From positions 1 to 64,000 of the forward strand of contig NZ_JAGIZB010000025.1 of the NCBI RefSeq assembly GCF_017813395.1: 64,000 nucleotides of DNA. Direction: 5' to 3'. Numbering within the stretch: the stretch's first letter is position 1; every line of letters begins with the position of its first letter. Both the position numbers and the translations under genes were made by a program. The notes under the pieces were generated by a model. That model was given only the letters and a program-made list of their open reading frames with translations, had not been told where the DNA came from and ran no database searches. Origin of the DNA: Pararoseomonas baculiformis (GTDB lineage Bacteria; Pseudomonadota; Alphaproteobacteria; Acetobacterales; Acetobacteraceae). Below, in pieces: positions 39,170 through 47,121 of this stretch.

Positions 39170-40561
39170 ATGTCCGACTCCTTCGACCTGATCGTCATCG
39201 GCTCCGGCCCCGGCGGCTATGTCTGCGCCATCCGCGCGGCCCAGCTGGGCCTGAAGGTGGCCTGCGTGGAGAAGCGTGAGACGCTGGGCGGCACCTGCCT
39301 CAATATCGGCTGCATCCCCTCCAAGGCCCTTCTCCAGTCCTCCGAGAATTTCGAGGAGATCGCCCATAAGTTCGCCGACCATGGCATCCAGGTGGATGGC
39401 GTGAAGCTCGACCTGGCGCGGATGCAGGCGCGCAAGGGCGAGGTGGTCTCGGCCAATGTGAAGGGCGTCGAGTTCCTCTTCCGGAAGAACAAGATCACCT
39501 GGCTGAAGGGCGCCGGGAAGATCGTGGCGCCGGGCAAGGTCGAGGTGGCCGGCACCACCTATGAGACGAAGAACATCGTCATCGCGACGGGCAGCGAGAG
39601 CGTGCCGCTCCGCGGCGTCGAGGTGGATGAGAAGACCATCGTCACCTCCACCGGCGCGCTGGAGCTGGAGAGCGTGCCCAAGCACCTCGTCGTCATCGGC
39701 GGTGGCGTGATCGGGCTGGAGCTGGGCAGCGTCTGGCGCCGGCTGGGCGCCGAGGTGACGGTGATCGAGTTCCTCGACCGGCTGCTGCCCGGCATGGACA
39801 ACGAGGTCGCGAAGCAGTTCGAGCGTATCCTCGGCAAGCAGGGCTTCAAGTTCAAGCTCGGCCACAAAGTGACCGGCGCGACCAAGGCGGAGGCCGGCAT
39901 CTCCCTGACGGTCGAGCCCGCGAAGGGCGGCGAGGCCCAGACGGTCGAGGCCGATGTGGTGCTCGTGGCGATCGGCCGCCGGCCCTATGTCGAGGGGCTG
40001 GGGCTGGATACGGTTGGCGTGGCGCTGGACGAGCGTGGCCGCGTGAAGACCGACCAGCACTTCGCCACCAATGTGCCGGGTATCTATGCCATTGGCGACG
40101 TGATCGCCGGCGCCATGCTGGCCCACAAGGCCGAGGATGAGGGCGTCGCCGTGGCCGAGATCCTGGCCGGCCAGCATGGTCATGTGAACTACGGCGCCAT
40201 CCCGGGCATCGTCTACACCTGGCCCGAGGTTGCCGCCGTCGGCGCCACCGAGGAGGAGCTGAAGGCCGCGGGCACTGCCTACAAGGTCGGCAAGTTCCCC
40301 TTCACCGCCAATGGCCGCGCCCGCGCCATGGGCGATGTGGACGGCTTCGCGAAGATCCTGGCCGACAAGGCCACGGACCGCGTTCTGGGCGCCCATATCC
40401 TGGGCCCGGATGCCGGCCACCTGATCGCCGAGATGGTGACCGCCATCGAGTTCGGCGCCAGCGCCGAGGACGTGGCCCGCATCTGCCACGCCCACCCGAC
40501 GCTGAGCGAGGCGGTGAAGGAAGCCGCCCTGGCCGTGGATGGCCGCCCGCTCCATATCTGA
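39170..40561 (+). CDS. lpdA: dihydrolipoyl dehydrogenase (E3)
   Basis: Lpd reoxidises dihydrolipoamide with NAD. The start ATG 39170 gives 463 residues starting [27 protein letters not shown]. The redox disulfide is Cys43/Cys48 in [16 protein letters not shown], the NAD site is [16 protein letters not shown], and the dimer-interface [15 protein letters not shown] holds the catalytic His-Glu pair. Although a GFA gene intervenes, the position after sucAB assigns it to the 2-oxoglutarate dehydrogenase complex. Confidence 0.97.
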   Translation: MSDSFDLIVIGSGPGGYVCAIRAAQLGLKVACVEKRETLGGTCLNIGCIPSKALLQSSENFEEIAHKFADHGIQVDGVKLDLARMQARKGEVVSANVKGVEFLFRKNKITWLKGAGKIVAPGKVEVAGTTYETKNIVIATGSESVPLRGVEVDEKTIVTSTGALELESVPKHLVVIGGGVIGLELGSVWRRLGAEVTVIEFLDRLLPGMDNEVAKQFERILGKQGFKFKLGHKVTGATKAEAGISLTVEPAKGGEAQTVEADVVLVAIGRRPYVEGLGLDTVGVALDERGRVKTDQHFATNVPGIYAIGDVIAGAMLAHKAEDEGVAVAEILAGQHGHVNYGAIPGIVYTWPEVAAVGATEEELKAAGTAYKVGKFPFTANGRARAMGDVDGFAKILADKATDRVLGAHILGPDAGHLIAEMVTAIEFGASAEDVARICHAHPTLSEAVKEAALAVDGRPLHI

Positions 40562-40570
40562 TCTGACAAG

Positions 40571-40605
40571 CCCGCGCGCCCGGCTTGATCGGCCGGGCAC
40601 GCGGG
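40571..40605 (+). terminator. hairpin after lpdA
   Basis: A 13-bp stem interrupted by one C-A mismatch (40571-40584 with 40592-40605) has a 7-base loop and no T run. It lies in the short gap before the membrane protein gene. Confidence 0.5.
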
Positions 40606-40620
40606 CCATCTCCGCGCGCG

Positions 40621-40923
40621 ATGAGTGACACGCGCCCCGCCTTCGTTCCCCTGAAACCCCGGCCTGGCCGCAAGGCGCTGGGGTGGTTCCTCATCGTCCT
40701 GGGCATCCTGGGCTGCATCCTGCCCTTCCTGCAGGGCTTCCTTTTCCTCGCCCTCGGGCTCTTCGTGCTGCGGGACCAGTATCTCTGGGCCGCCAACCGC
40801 TGGACATGGGTCCAGGGGCGCTGGCCGGGCGCGGTGTCTCGTATCGAAACCACGGAAGCCTCCCTCAGCCTTCGCTTCTCCAACTGGGGCAGGGGAGTTC
40901 GCCGGGTGCTCGGCCGGCGATAG
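40621..40923 (+). CDS. small PGPGW-type transmembrane protein
   Basis: From ATG 40621 the product is 100 residues. PGRKALGWFLIVLGILGCILPFLQGFLFLALGLFVLRDQY shows two closely spaced membrane helices with the Pro-Gly rich turn and PF..G motif of the putative PGPGW membrane family. The C-terminal 45 residues are hydrophilic and basic. The start has no clear ribosome site; an upstream TTG at 40585 would add 12 residues. Function is unknown. Confidence 0.65.
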   Translation: MSDTRPAFVPLKPRPGRKALGWFLIVLGILGCILPFLQGFLFLALGLFVLRDQYLWAANRWTWVQGRWPGAVSRIETTEASLSLRFSNWGRGVRRVLGRR

Positions 40924-40980
40924 CCCTTTGCCGCTTGGCGCATGGGGGCCGTGCCGGTCCGGCCCGGGGCTGTTCTGAAC

Positions 40981-41020
40981 ACTTGCGAAGTGCAAGTTAA
41001 TCGGGTTGCATCCTGCAAGT
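40981..41020. promoter_or_regulatory. probable HxlR operator
   Basis: ACTTGC (40981-40986) and GCAAGT (40992-40997) form a perfect inverted repeat with a 5-base spacer, and a third GCAAGT is at 41015-41020. They lie 16-55 bp upstream of the hxlR-type start codon, where a HxlR dimer would autoregulate itself and the coupled MATE gene. Confidence 0.6.
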
Positions 41021-41035
41021 CAGCAGGAAGCGCCC

Positions 41036-41521
41036 ATGCCCCGCACGGATTTCTCCCGGATGGGATGTCCCATCGCCCGGTCCATGGAGGTGCTGGGGGA
41101 ACGCTGGGCCATCCTGGTGATGCGGGAAGCCTTCTACGGCACCACCCGCTTCGATGATTTCGCCCGCCATCTCGGCATCGCCTCCAACATCCTCAGCGCC
41201 CGGCTGGCGAAGCTGGTGGAGCACGGGATGCTGGAGCGGGTGCCCGAGGGGGCGCGCCACGCCTACCGGCTGACCGAGAAGGGAAGGGACTTCTTCCCCG
41301 CCTTCCTGGCCCTGAAGCGGTGGAGCGACCGCTGGATGGCGCCGAACGGCCCCGTGGTGCGGGTGGTGGACCGGGTGACGGGGGAGGAGGTGTCCTCCCC
41401 GCCACCCCTTGGCGGCGACGGGGTGCCGCTGGTGCCGGAATCGGTCCGCCTCCTGCCCGGCCCTGGCGCCGGGGAGGCGATGCGCCGCCGCCTCGCGCTG
41501 AAGGAGATGGCCGATGGCTGA
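41036..41521 (+). CDS. HxlR-family transcriptional regulator
   Basis: ATG 41036 has CAGGAAG six bases upstream and gives 161 residues. The HxlR pattern is complete: MGCPIARSMEVLGERWAILVMREAFYGTTRFDDFARHLGIASNILSARLAKLVEHGMLER, then YRLTEKGRDFFP. Cys near the N-terminus (GCPIARS) is the conserved position used for thiol or electrophile sensing in some relatives. It overlaps the MATE exporter gene by 8 bp and has an inverted-repeat operator upstream, so it likely represses itself and the exporter. Confidence 0.92.
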   Translation: MPRTDFSRMGCPIARSMEVLGERWAILVMREAFYGTTRFDDFARHLGIASNILSARLAKLVEHGMLERVPEGARHAYRLTEKGRDFFPAFLALKRWSDRWMAPNGPVVRVVDRVTGEEVSSPPPLGGDGVPLVPESVRLLPGPGAGEAMRRRLALKEMADG

Positions 41522-42863
41522 TACCCTCGCCCTGGTGCCGCCACGCCCCTCCGCCGCGCGGCAGATCCTGTCCCTGGCCGGCCCCACCGCGCTCAGCGCC
41601 TTTCTCCAGGCGGCGGGCCAGGTCGCGGAAACTTGGCTGGCCGCGCGGCAGGGCACCACGGCCCTGGCCGGGTGGTCCGTGGTGCTGCCCTTCGCCTTGC
41701 TGATGCAGCAGATGTCCGCCGGGGCCATGGGCGGGGGCGTCTCCTCCGCCATCGCCCGCGCGCTCGGGGCGGGGCGGCGGGAGGAGGCGTCTGCCCTGGT
41801 CCTGCACGCCGTGCTGATCGCCATGCTGGCCGGGGCGGGCTTTGCTATCCTGCTTGCGGGATTTCCCCGGCCCGTGCTGGGGCTGATCGGCGGCGCGGCG
41901 GCCGCCGAGGCGGCGGCGTCCTATGCCATTCTGCTCTTCGGGCTGGGGGCGATCCCGGTCTGGCTGGCGAACACGCTGGCTTCCGTGCTGCGCGGTGGCG
42001 GGCAGCATGGGTTGGCAGCGCGGGTGCTGCTGCTGACCTGGCTGGCCTATCCGCTCCTGGCCTGGGCCCTGGCCGAGCCGGCCGGGATGGGGCTGCCGGG
42101 CATTGGCGCCGCCCTGGCGGCGGTCTTCATCGGCGCCAGCCTCGTGATGGGCTGGGCCGTGCTGCAGGGCCGGGCCGGGTTCCAGCCGACGCTCCGCCTC
42201 CGGCCGTCCCGCACGATGTTCTGGCGCATTCTTTCGGTTGGGCTGGTCGCCTGCGCCCTGGCCGGGGTGGCGAACCTGACCACCATCCTGGTCACGGCCC
42301 GCATCGCATCCCATGGGCCGGCCGCCGTGGCGGGATATGGCATCTCGGCCCGGCTGGAGTTCCTGATGATCCCGATCGCCTTCGGCGTGGGATCGGCCCT
42401 GACGGCCCTGGTGGGCCGCGCGGTCGGCGCCGGGGACTGGGACGGCGCGCGCCGCCTGGCCTGGACGGGCGGACTGATGGCCCTCGGCGTCACCGGTGCG
42501 ATCGGGCTGAGCGTGGCGATGGCGCCGCGCGCCTTCGCGGACTTCTTCAGCAGCGATCCCGCGGTGGTGGACATCGCGGCGCGCGCCCTGTCCTTCACGG
42601 GCCCGGCCTTCGGGGGCTTCGGCCTGGGCATGGCGCTCTATTTCGCCTCCCAGGGCGCGGGGCGGATGGGGTGGCCGATGCTGGCCGGGCTGTCGCGCAT
42701 CGGCATCGCCGTGCTGGGCGGCTGGGTGCTTTCGGACCTGGTGGGGCTGGGGCTGGACGGGCAGTTCCTGGCCGTTGCCCTCGGCATCACCGCCTATGGG
42801 CTGGTGACCGCGGCGGGGGTGCGGCGGGGCGTCTGGTCGCGGCCAGATGAGCGGGCCGGATGA
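41514..42863 (+). CDS. MATE family efflux transporter
   Basis: The 449-residue protein has about 12 membrane helices in two similar halves, with MATE hallmarks AGPTALSAFLQ, GWSVVLPFALLMQQMSAGAMGGGVSSAIARALGAG and, in the second half, GISARLEFLMIPIAFGVGSALTALVGRAVGAGDW. Such proteins export cationic or other toxic compounds with sodium or protons. Its start overlaps the HxlR gene, so co-regulation is very likely. The final codons and stop lie inside a 13-bp tandem repeat. Confidence 0.93.
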   Translation: MADTLALVPPRPSAARQILSLAGPTALSAFLQAAGQVAETWLAARQGTTALAGWSVVLPFALLMQQMSAGAMGGGVSSAIARALGAGRREEASALVLHAVLIAMLAGAGFAILLAGFPRPVLGLIGGAAAAEAAASYAILLFGLGAIPVWLANTLASVLRGGGQHGLAARVLLLTWLAYPLLAWALAEPAGMGLPGIGAALAAVFIGASLVMGWAVLQGRAGFQPTLRLRPSRTMFWRILSVGLVACALAGVANLTTILVTARIASHGPAAVAGYGISARLEFLMIPIAFGVGSALTALVGRAVGAGDWDGARRLAWTGGLMALGVTGAIGLSVAMAPRAFADFFSSDPAVVDIAARALSFTGPAFGGFGLGMALYFASQGAGRMGWPMLAGLSRIGIAVLGGWVLSDLVGLGLDGQFLAVALGITAYGLVTAAGVRRGVWSRPDERAG

Positions 42864-42884
42864 ACGGGCCGGATGAGCGGGCGG
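42846..42884. repeat. 13-bp tandem repeat across the MATE stop codon
   Basis: Three copies of GATGAGCGGGCCG or a one- or two-base variant run head to tail (42846, 42859, 42872), with a decayed partial copy after. The MATE stop codon lies at the start of copy 2. Confidence 0.6.
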
Positions 42885-43001
42885 GGTGAGCGGAGATGAG
42901 GATCCGCCCACCCGGGATTGCTGCGCCCCCGGGGGATGGGCCATGAATTGCCCGCCCCAAGGGCGCATCCGCTTCCGCGCCGGACTGAAAGGCCCGACAC
43001 C

Positions 43002-43943
43002 ATGCCCCGCATCCTCCGCCTCGCCGCTGCCCAGATGGGGCCGAACCAGCGCGCCGATTCCCGCGAGTCCATTCTCGCCCGCATGATCGCACTGCTGGAG
43101 GAGGCGGCGGGGAAGGGGGCGAAGCTCGTCGTCTTCCCGGAACTGGCCTTCACCACCTTCTTCCCGCGCTGGCTGATCGAAGGGGAGGAACTGGACCAGT
43201 ACTACGAGGCCGCGATGCCGAACCCGCAGGTCCAGCCGCTCTTCGACCGGGCGCGGGAACTGGGGGTGGGCTTCTATGTCGGCTATGCCGAGCGCACGGC
43301 TGACGGCAAGCGCTTCAACTCCGCCATCACCACCGGGCCGGATGGCTCCATCGTCGGCAAGTACCGCAAGGTGCATCTGCCCGGCTCCGTCGAGCCGCGC
43401 GTGGGAGACCGCTTCCAGCAGCTGGAGAAGCGCTACTTCGAATATGGCGATCTCGGCTTCCCCGCCTTTCGCGGCCCGGCCGAATGGGGCGCCCCGGTCA
43501 TGGGCATGCTGGTCTGCAACGACCGCCGCTGGCCCGAGGCATGGCGCGTCTATGGGTTGCAGGGCGTCGAGCTGATGGTGATGGGCTACAATTCCGCCGC
43601 CTATGACCCGAATGGCGGGACCACGGAGAACGAGGCGATCCGCACCTTCCACTCCACCCTCGCGGCCCAGTCCAACGCCTATATGAACGCCACCTGGGCG
43701 GTGAGCGTGGCCAAGGCAGGGAATGAGGACGGCTCGGGGCTGATCGGCGGCTCCGTGATCGTGGATCCGAATGGCGTGGTGGTGGCGCAGGCCCAGACGC
43801 TCGGGGACGAGGTGCTGGTGGCGGATTGCGACCTCGATCAGGTGCGCCAGGGCAAGGAGAAGATGTTCAACTTCGCCGCCCATCGCCGCCCGGAGCATTA
43901 TCGCCGCATCACCGAGCAGGTGGGCGCCGAGCCGCCGGCCTAG
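43002..43943 (+). CDS. N-carbamoyl-D-amino acid amidohydrolase-like nitrilase-superfamily protein
   Basis: From ATG 43002 the product is 313 residues, the size of Agrobacterium N-carbamoylase. The catalytic triad is Glu47 (VVFPELAFTTFFPRW), Lys123 (GKYRKVHLPG) and Cys172 (LVCNDRRWPEAWRVYGLQG). The strings FPELA.TTFFPRW and CNDRRWPE.WRV are specific to carbamoylase-like members. It would hydrolyse an N-carbamoyl amino acid or a related amide. No hydantoinase of the amidohydrolase type is nearby; instead a deacetylase-fold enzyme follows 22 bp later. Confidence 0.87.
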   Translation: MPRILRLAAAQMGPNQRADSRESILARMIALLEEAAGKGAKLVVFPELAFTTFFPRWLIEGEELDQYYEAAMPNPQVQPLFDRARELGVGFYVGYAERTADGKRFNSAITTGPDGSIVGKYRKVHLPGSVEPRVGDRFQQLEKRYFEYGDLGFPAFRGPAEWGAPVMGMLVCNDRRWPEAWRVYGLQGVELMVMGYNSAAYDPNGGTTENEAIRTFHSTLAAQSNAYMNATWAVSVAKAGNEDGSGLIGGSVIVDPNGVVVAQAQTLGDEVLVADCDLDQVRQGKEKMFNFAAHRRPEHYRRITEQVGAEPPA

Positions 43944-43965
43944 CGCCTTCCGGAAGCACCAGGCC

Positions 43966-44808
43966 ATGCCCCGCCACATCGCCTGCCTGTCCTTCGACTT
44001 CGACACGTGGTCCGGCTTCGCGGCGCGCGGCATGACGACGCCCACCCCGGTTTCACGCGGTGAGTTCGGGGTGGTCGGCGCCGGGCGCATCTTGGACCTG
44101 TTGGGCAGCCGGGGTATCCGCTCCAGCTGGTATGTGCCCGGCGTGGTGATCGAGACCTACCCCGAGGCCTGCGAGCGCATCCTGGCCGGCGGGCATGAGC
44201 TGGGCCATCACGGCTGGAGCCATGTCCCGCCCGCCGATCTGTCGGCGGAGCGCGAGGCGGAGGAATTCGGCCGCGCGGTGGAGAGCATCCGCCGGCTCAG
44301 CGGCCAGGGCCCGGCCGGCTACCGTTCCCCCGCCTGGGACCTGAGCGAGCGGACCCTCGGCCTCGTGCTGGAGCATGGCTGCCGCTACGACAGCAGCATG
44401 ATGGGCCATGACTGCCAGCCCTATTTCGCCCGCCGCGGGGACAGGGTGGCGGCGGATGCGCCGCTGGTCTTCGGGGAAGCGACGGATCTCGTCGAGGTGC
44501 CGATCAGCTGGTCGCTCGACGACCATCCGCATTTCGAGTTCTTCCGCTCCGGCGGCGCGGTGACGCCCGGCCTGGCGAATGCGGATGCCGTGCTTGGGAA
44601 CTGGATCGCCGATTTCGAATACATGCGCCGCAGCACCGAATGGGGAATGCTGGTCTACACCTTCCACCCCTATGTCATCGGCCGCGGGCACCGGATGCTG
44701 ATGCTGGAGAAGCTGATCGACCGGCTCGGCAGGATGGGCGCCGTGTTCCTGACGCTGGATCAGGTCCAGCAGGAATTCCGGGAGCGGGTGGCGCCCGGCC
44801 AGACCTAG
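43966..44808 (+). CDS. polysaccharide-deacetylase-fold hydrolase (PuuE / cyclic imidase-like)
   Basis: From ATG 43966 the protein has 280 residues. It has the NodB fold with SFDFDTW (Asp11, Asp13) at the first strand and HELGHHGWSH with a histidine pair for metal, then YRSPAWDLSE, HGCRYDSSMM and WGMLVYTFHPYVIGRGHRM. The lack of a signal peptide and the resemblance to HpPgdA/PuuE-type proteins argue for a cytoplasmic amide or cyclic-imide hydrolase rather than a chitin deacetylase. The preceding carbamoylase-like gene makes a two-step ring-opening and half-amide hydrolysis plausible; this is inference. Confidence 0.8.
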   Translation: MPRHIACLSFDFDTWSGFAARGMTTPTPVSRGEFGVVGAGRILDLLGSRGIRSSWYVPGVVIETYPEACERILAGGHELGHHGWSHVPPADLSAEREAEEFGRAVESIRRLSGQGPAGYRSPAWDLSERTLGLVLEHGCRYDSSMMGHDCQPYFARRGDRVAADAPLVFGEATDLVEVPISWSLDDHPHFEFFRSGGAVTPGLANADAVLGNWIADFEYMRRSTEWGMLVYTFHPYVIGRGHRMLMLEKLIDRLGRMGAVFLTLDQVQQEFRERVAPGQT

Positions 44809-44828
44809 CGGCGCCGGGGCCGGCGGGC

Positions 44829-45725
44829 TTAATCCGCCCGCGGATGCGCCTTGCGCCAGGTGTCCAGCAATCCGGCCTGGTCCACCCCCGTGTAGCGCTG
44901 GGTGGTGGAGAGGCTGGCATGGCCCAGCAATTCCTGGATGGCGCGCAGGTCGGCGCCGCCGCCCAGGAGGTGGGTGGCGAAGGAGTGGCGCAGGGCGTGC
45001 GGGGTGGTGTGTTCCGGCAGGCCGGTGGCGCGGCGGAGGTCCCGCAGGGCGCGCTGGGCCACGCCGGGGTCCAGCCGGCCGCCCTTGGCGCCGGTGAAGA
45101 GCGGCGCATCCGGCCCGGCGGGCCCGCGGTGGCGCAGCCATTCGGCCATGGCCTGCTCCACGGCGGGCAGCACGGGCACCACGCGTTCCTTCTGGCCCTT
45201 GCCCATGACGCGCAGCCCCACCCCGGCGCGTGGCGCATCCCGCATGTTGAGTGAGAGCGCCTCCGAGATGCGGAGTCCGCAGCCGTAGAGCAGGGTGAAG
45301 AGTGCCTGGTTCCGCGCCGCCATGGAGGGGCTGTCCTCCGCGCTGTCCGAGGTGGCGGTGCGAGCCTGCTCCTCGGTCAGCGCCCGGGGGACGGGTGGCT
45401 TGCGGCGCGGGCCGGTCAGCCCGCCCAAGGGCAGCGGGTCCAGCCCGTGCCGGCGGACGAGGAAGCGCAGGAAGGTCTTGAGCGCCGAAAGCTGCCGCGC
45501 GCGGGAGGCGGCACCGATGCCCGCCGCCGCTCGGTGTGCGAGGAAGGCGCGCAGATCGGCCAGGCGAAGGGCGGCGAGCTCCGGCTCCCCGCCCTGGTGC
45601 TGCGTGAGGAAGCCAAGGAGGTCGGCGACGTCCCGGCCATAGGCCTCCACCGTCTCCGGGCTGGCGCGGCGCTCGCGCGCCAGCCATTCCAGGAAGGCCT
45701 CGCGTGCGGCGAGGGGGGCGATCAC
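44829..45725 (-). CDS. xerC: site-specific tyrosine recombinase XerC
   Basis: The start is GTG 45725, overlapping the DUF484 stop by 4 bp, giving 298 residues, the usual XerC length. The N-terminal SAM-like domain (FLEWLARERRASPETVEAYGRDVADL) is followed by the catalytic domain with Arg in LLYGCGLRISEAL, Lys in GKGQKERVVP, HALRHSFATHLL with His and Arg, and LLGHASLSTTQRY with the nucleophile Tyr. XerC with XerD resolves chromosome dimers at dif. Coupling to DUF484 is conserved in proteobacteria. Confidence 0.93.
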   Translation of the reverse strand: MIAPLAAREAFLEWLARERRASPETVEAYGRDVADLLGFLTQHQGGEPELAALRLADLRAFLAHRAAAGIGAASRARQLSALKTFLRFLVRRHGLDPLPLGGLTGPRRKPPVPRALTEEQARTATSDSAEDSPSMAARNQALFTLLYGCGLRISEALSLNMRDAPRAGVGLRVMGKGQKERVVPVLPAVEQAMAEWLRHRGPAGPDAPLFTGAKGGRLDPGVAQRALRDLRRATGLPEHTTPHALRHSFATHLLGGGADLRAIQELLGHASLSTTQRYTGVDQAGLLDTWRKAHPRAD

Positions 45726-46363
45726 GGCTTGCTGTCCAGCGCCCGGGCCAGGGCATGCGCCATCAGGCGCAGCGGGGCGGTGGCGCCACGCAGCGGCAGC
45801 CGCCCCGCCTCCCGCGCACCCAGCACCAGCAGGCGCGGCCGCGGGCCGGGCAGAAGGGCCAGGGCATCGCGGGTGATGAGCGGATGCGCCTCCCCGTGGA
45901 GCAGCGCGGCCTCCGCCGGCATGTCGCGCAGCAGCACCTCCCGGCCGCCGGTCAGGCGGGCGATGCTGCCCGCGGGCAGGTCGCGCCATGCGGCGGAAGG
46001 GGGACCTTCCTGCGCCAGGGCTGCGCTTTCCAGGCCCAGCAGATGCGGCCATTCGGCGGAGACGACGGCCAGGGGATCGGGGGCGCCGATCAGGGCCGTG
46101 ACGGCCATGGCCGCGCGAAGGGTGAGGTCCTGGGCGCAGCGCGCCAGTTCGGCCACCGTGCCCGTCTCGGCCCGGGCGGCGGCGAGGAGGGCGGCCATGT
46201 GGTCCGCCAGGTTTTCCCCATGCAGGCGCTGGGGTGGGTGCAGGGCGCGGTAGAGCCCCGGCCGCTCGGCCAGGAAGCGGGGATGGGCGGCGAGATAGGT
46301 CGCCACGCGGGCCGCCTCGGCCTCGCGGTCCGGCTCGCCCGGCTGGGAGGCGGAACGGGTCAT
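45722..46363 (-). CDS. DUF484 family protein
   Basis: The 213-residue protein has [18 protein letters not shown] at the N-terminus, the recognisable opening of DUF484 (a GAF-like fold), a helical segment and a GAF-like domain of about 130 residues. The gene immediately precedes xerC with a GTGA overlap, as in gammaproteobacteria (dapF-DUF484-xerC). No enzymatic motif is evident. Function is unknown; a regulatory role linked to Xer recombination has been presumed from position only. Confidence 0.8.
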   Translation of the reverse strand: MTRSASQPGEPDREAEAARVATYLAAHPRFLAERPGLYRALHPPQRLHGENLADHMAALLAAARAETGTVAELARCAQDLTLRAAMAVTALIGAPDPLAVVSAEWPHLLGLESAALAQEGPPSAAWRDLPAGSIARLTGGREVLLRDMPAEAALLHGEAHPLITRDALALLPGPRPRLLVLGAREAGRLPLRGATAPLRLMAHALARALDSKP

Positions 46364-46422
46364 CGGGCCATCCTGCCAGGGACCGCCGGGGGAGGCGAAT
46401 CCCCCCCGGGGACCGCGTGGTG

Positions 46423-47079
46423 CTAGAGGATGGACTGGCCGGTCTTCTTCCAGTCCGCCAAGAAGGATTCCAGCCCCTTGTCGGTCAGCGGGTGCTTGTA
46501 GAGGGACTTGATCACGGCCGGCGGCAGGGTGGCGACATGGGCACCCAGCTTCGCCGCCTGGATCAGGTGGATCGGGTGGCGGATGGAGGCCACCAGCACC
46601 TCGGTCCGGATCGTGGGGTAGTTGTCATAGATCTGCACGGTGTCGGCGATCAGCTGCATGCCGTCCTGGCCGATATCGTCCAGCCGCCCGACGAAGGGGG
46701 AGATGTAGGTGGCCCCCGCCTTGGCCGCGAGCAGCGCCTGGGCGGCGGAGAAGCACAGGGTCACGTTGACCATCACCCCGTTGTTCACCATATGTTTGCA
46801 TGCGCGCAGCCCCGCCTCGGTCAGCGGCAGCTTGATCACGACGTTGGGGGCGATGCGGCCGAGATGCTCGCCCTCGCGCATCATGCCGTCGTAATCCGTG
46901 GCCGTGACCTCTGCGGAGACGGGGCCGGGCGTGATGTCGCAGATCTCCTTGATCACCTCGGCCATCGGGCGGCCGGACTTGGCGATCAGGGAGGGGTTGG
47001 TGGTGACGCCGTCGAGCAGCCCGCTCTCGGCGAGGGCACGGATTTCGGAGACCTCGGCGGTGTCCACGAAGAATTTCAT
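46423..47079 (-). CDS. fsa: transaldolase of the FSA/TalC family
   Basis: The 218-residue compact transaldolase-fold enzyme has [27 protein letters not shown], the Schiff-base lysine Lys83 in [22 protein letters not shown] and [13 protein letters not shown]. The residue in SPF is Phe, where E. coli FsaA has a tyrosine that favours fructose-6-phosphate aldolase activity. Transaldolase activity in the pentose phosphate pathway is therefore more likely. It is divergent from priA with only 42 bp between the starts. Confidence 0.92.
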   Translation of the reverse strand: MKFFVDTAEVSEIRALAESGLLDGVTTNPSLIAKSGRPMAEVIKEICDITPGPVSAEVTATDYDGMMREGEHLGRIAPNVVIKLPLTEAGLRACKHMVNNGVMVNVTLCFSAAQALLAAKAGATYISPFVGRLDDIGQDGMQLIADTVQIYDNYPTIRTEVLVASIRHPIHLIQAAKLGAHVATLPPAVIKSLYKHPLTDKGLESFLADWKKTGQSIL

Positions 47080-47121
47080 GTTGCTGGTCCTGAAAGGCCT
47101 GTTGGGGGCGGATCAATAGCG

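Noticed and set aside
46234-47121. N-terminal extension of PriA by nearly 300 residues
   Set aside because: It would run antisense through the fsa gene; the start at 47122 gives the normal PriA N-terminus.
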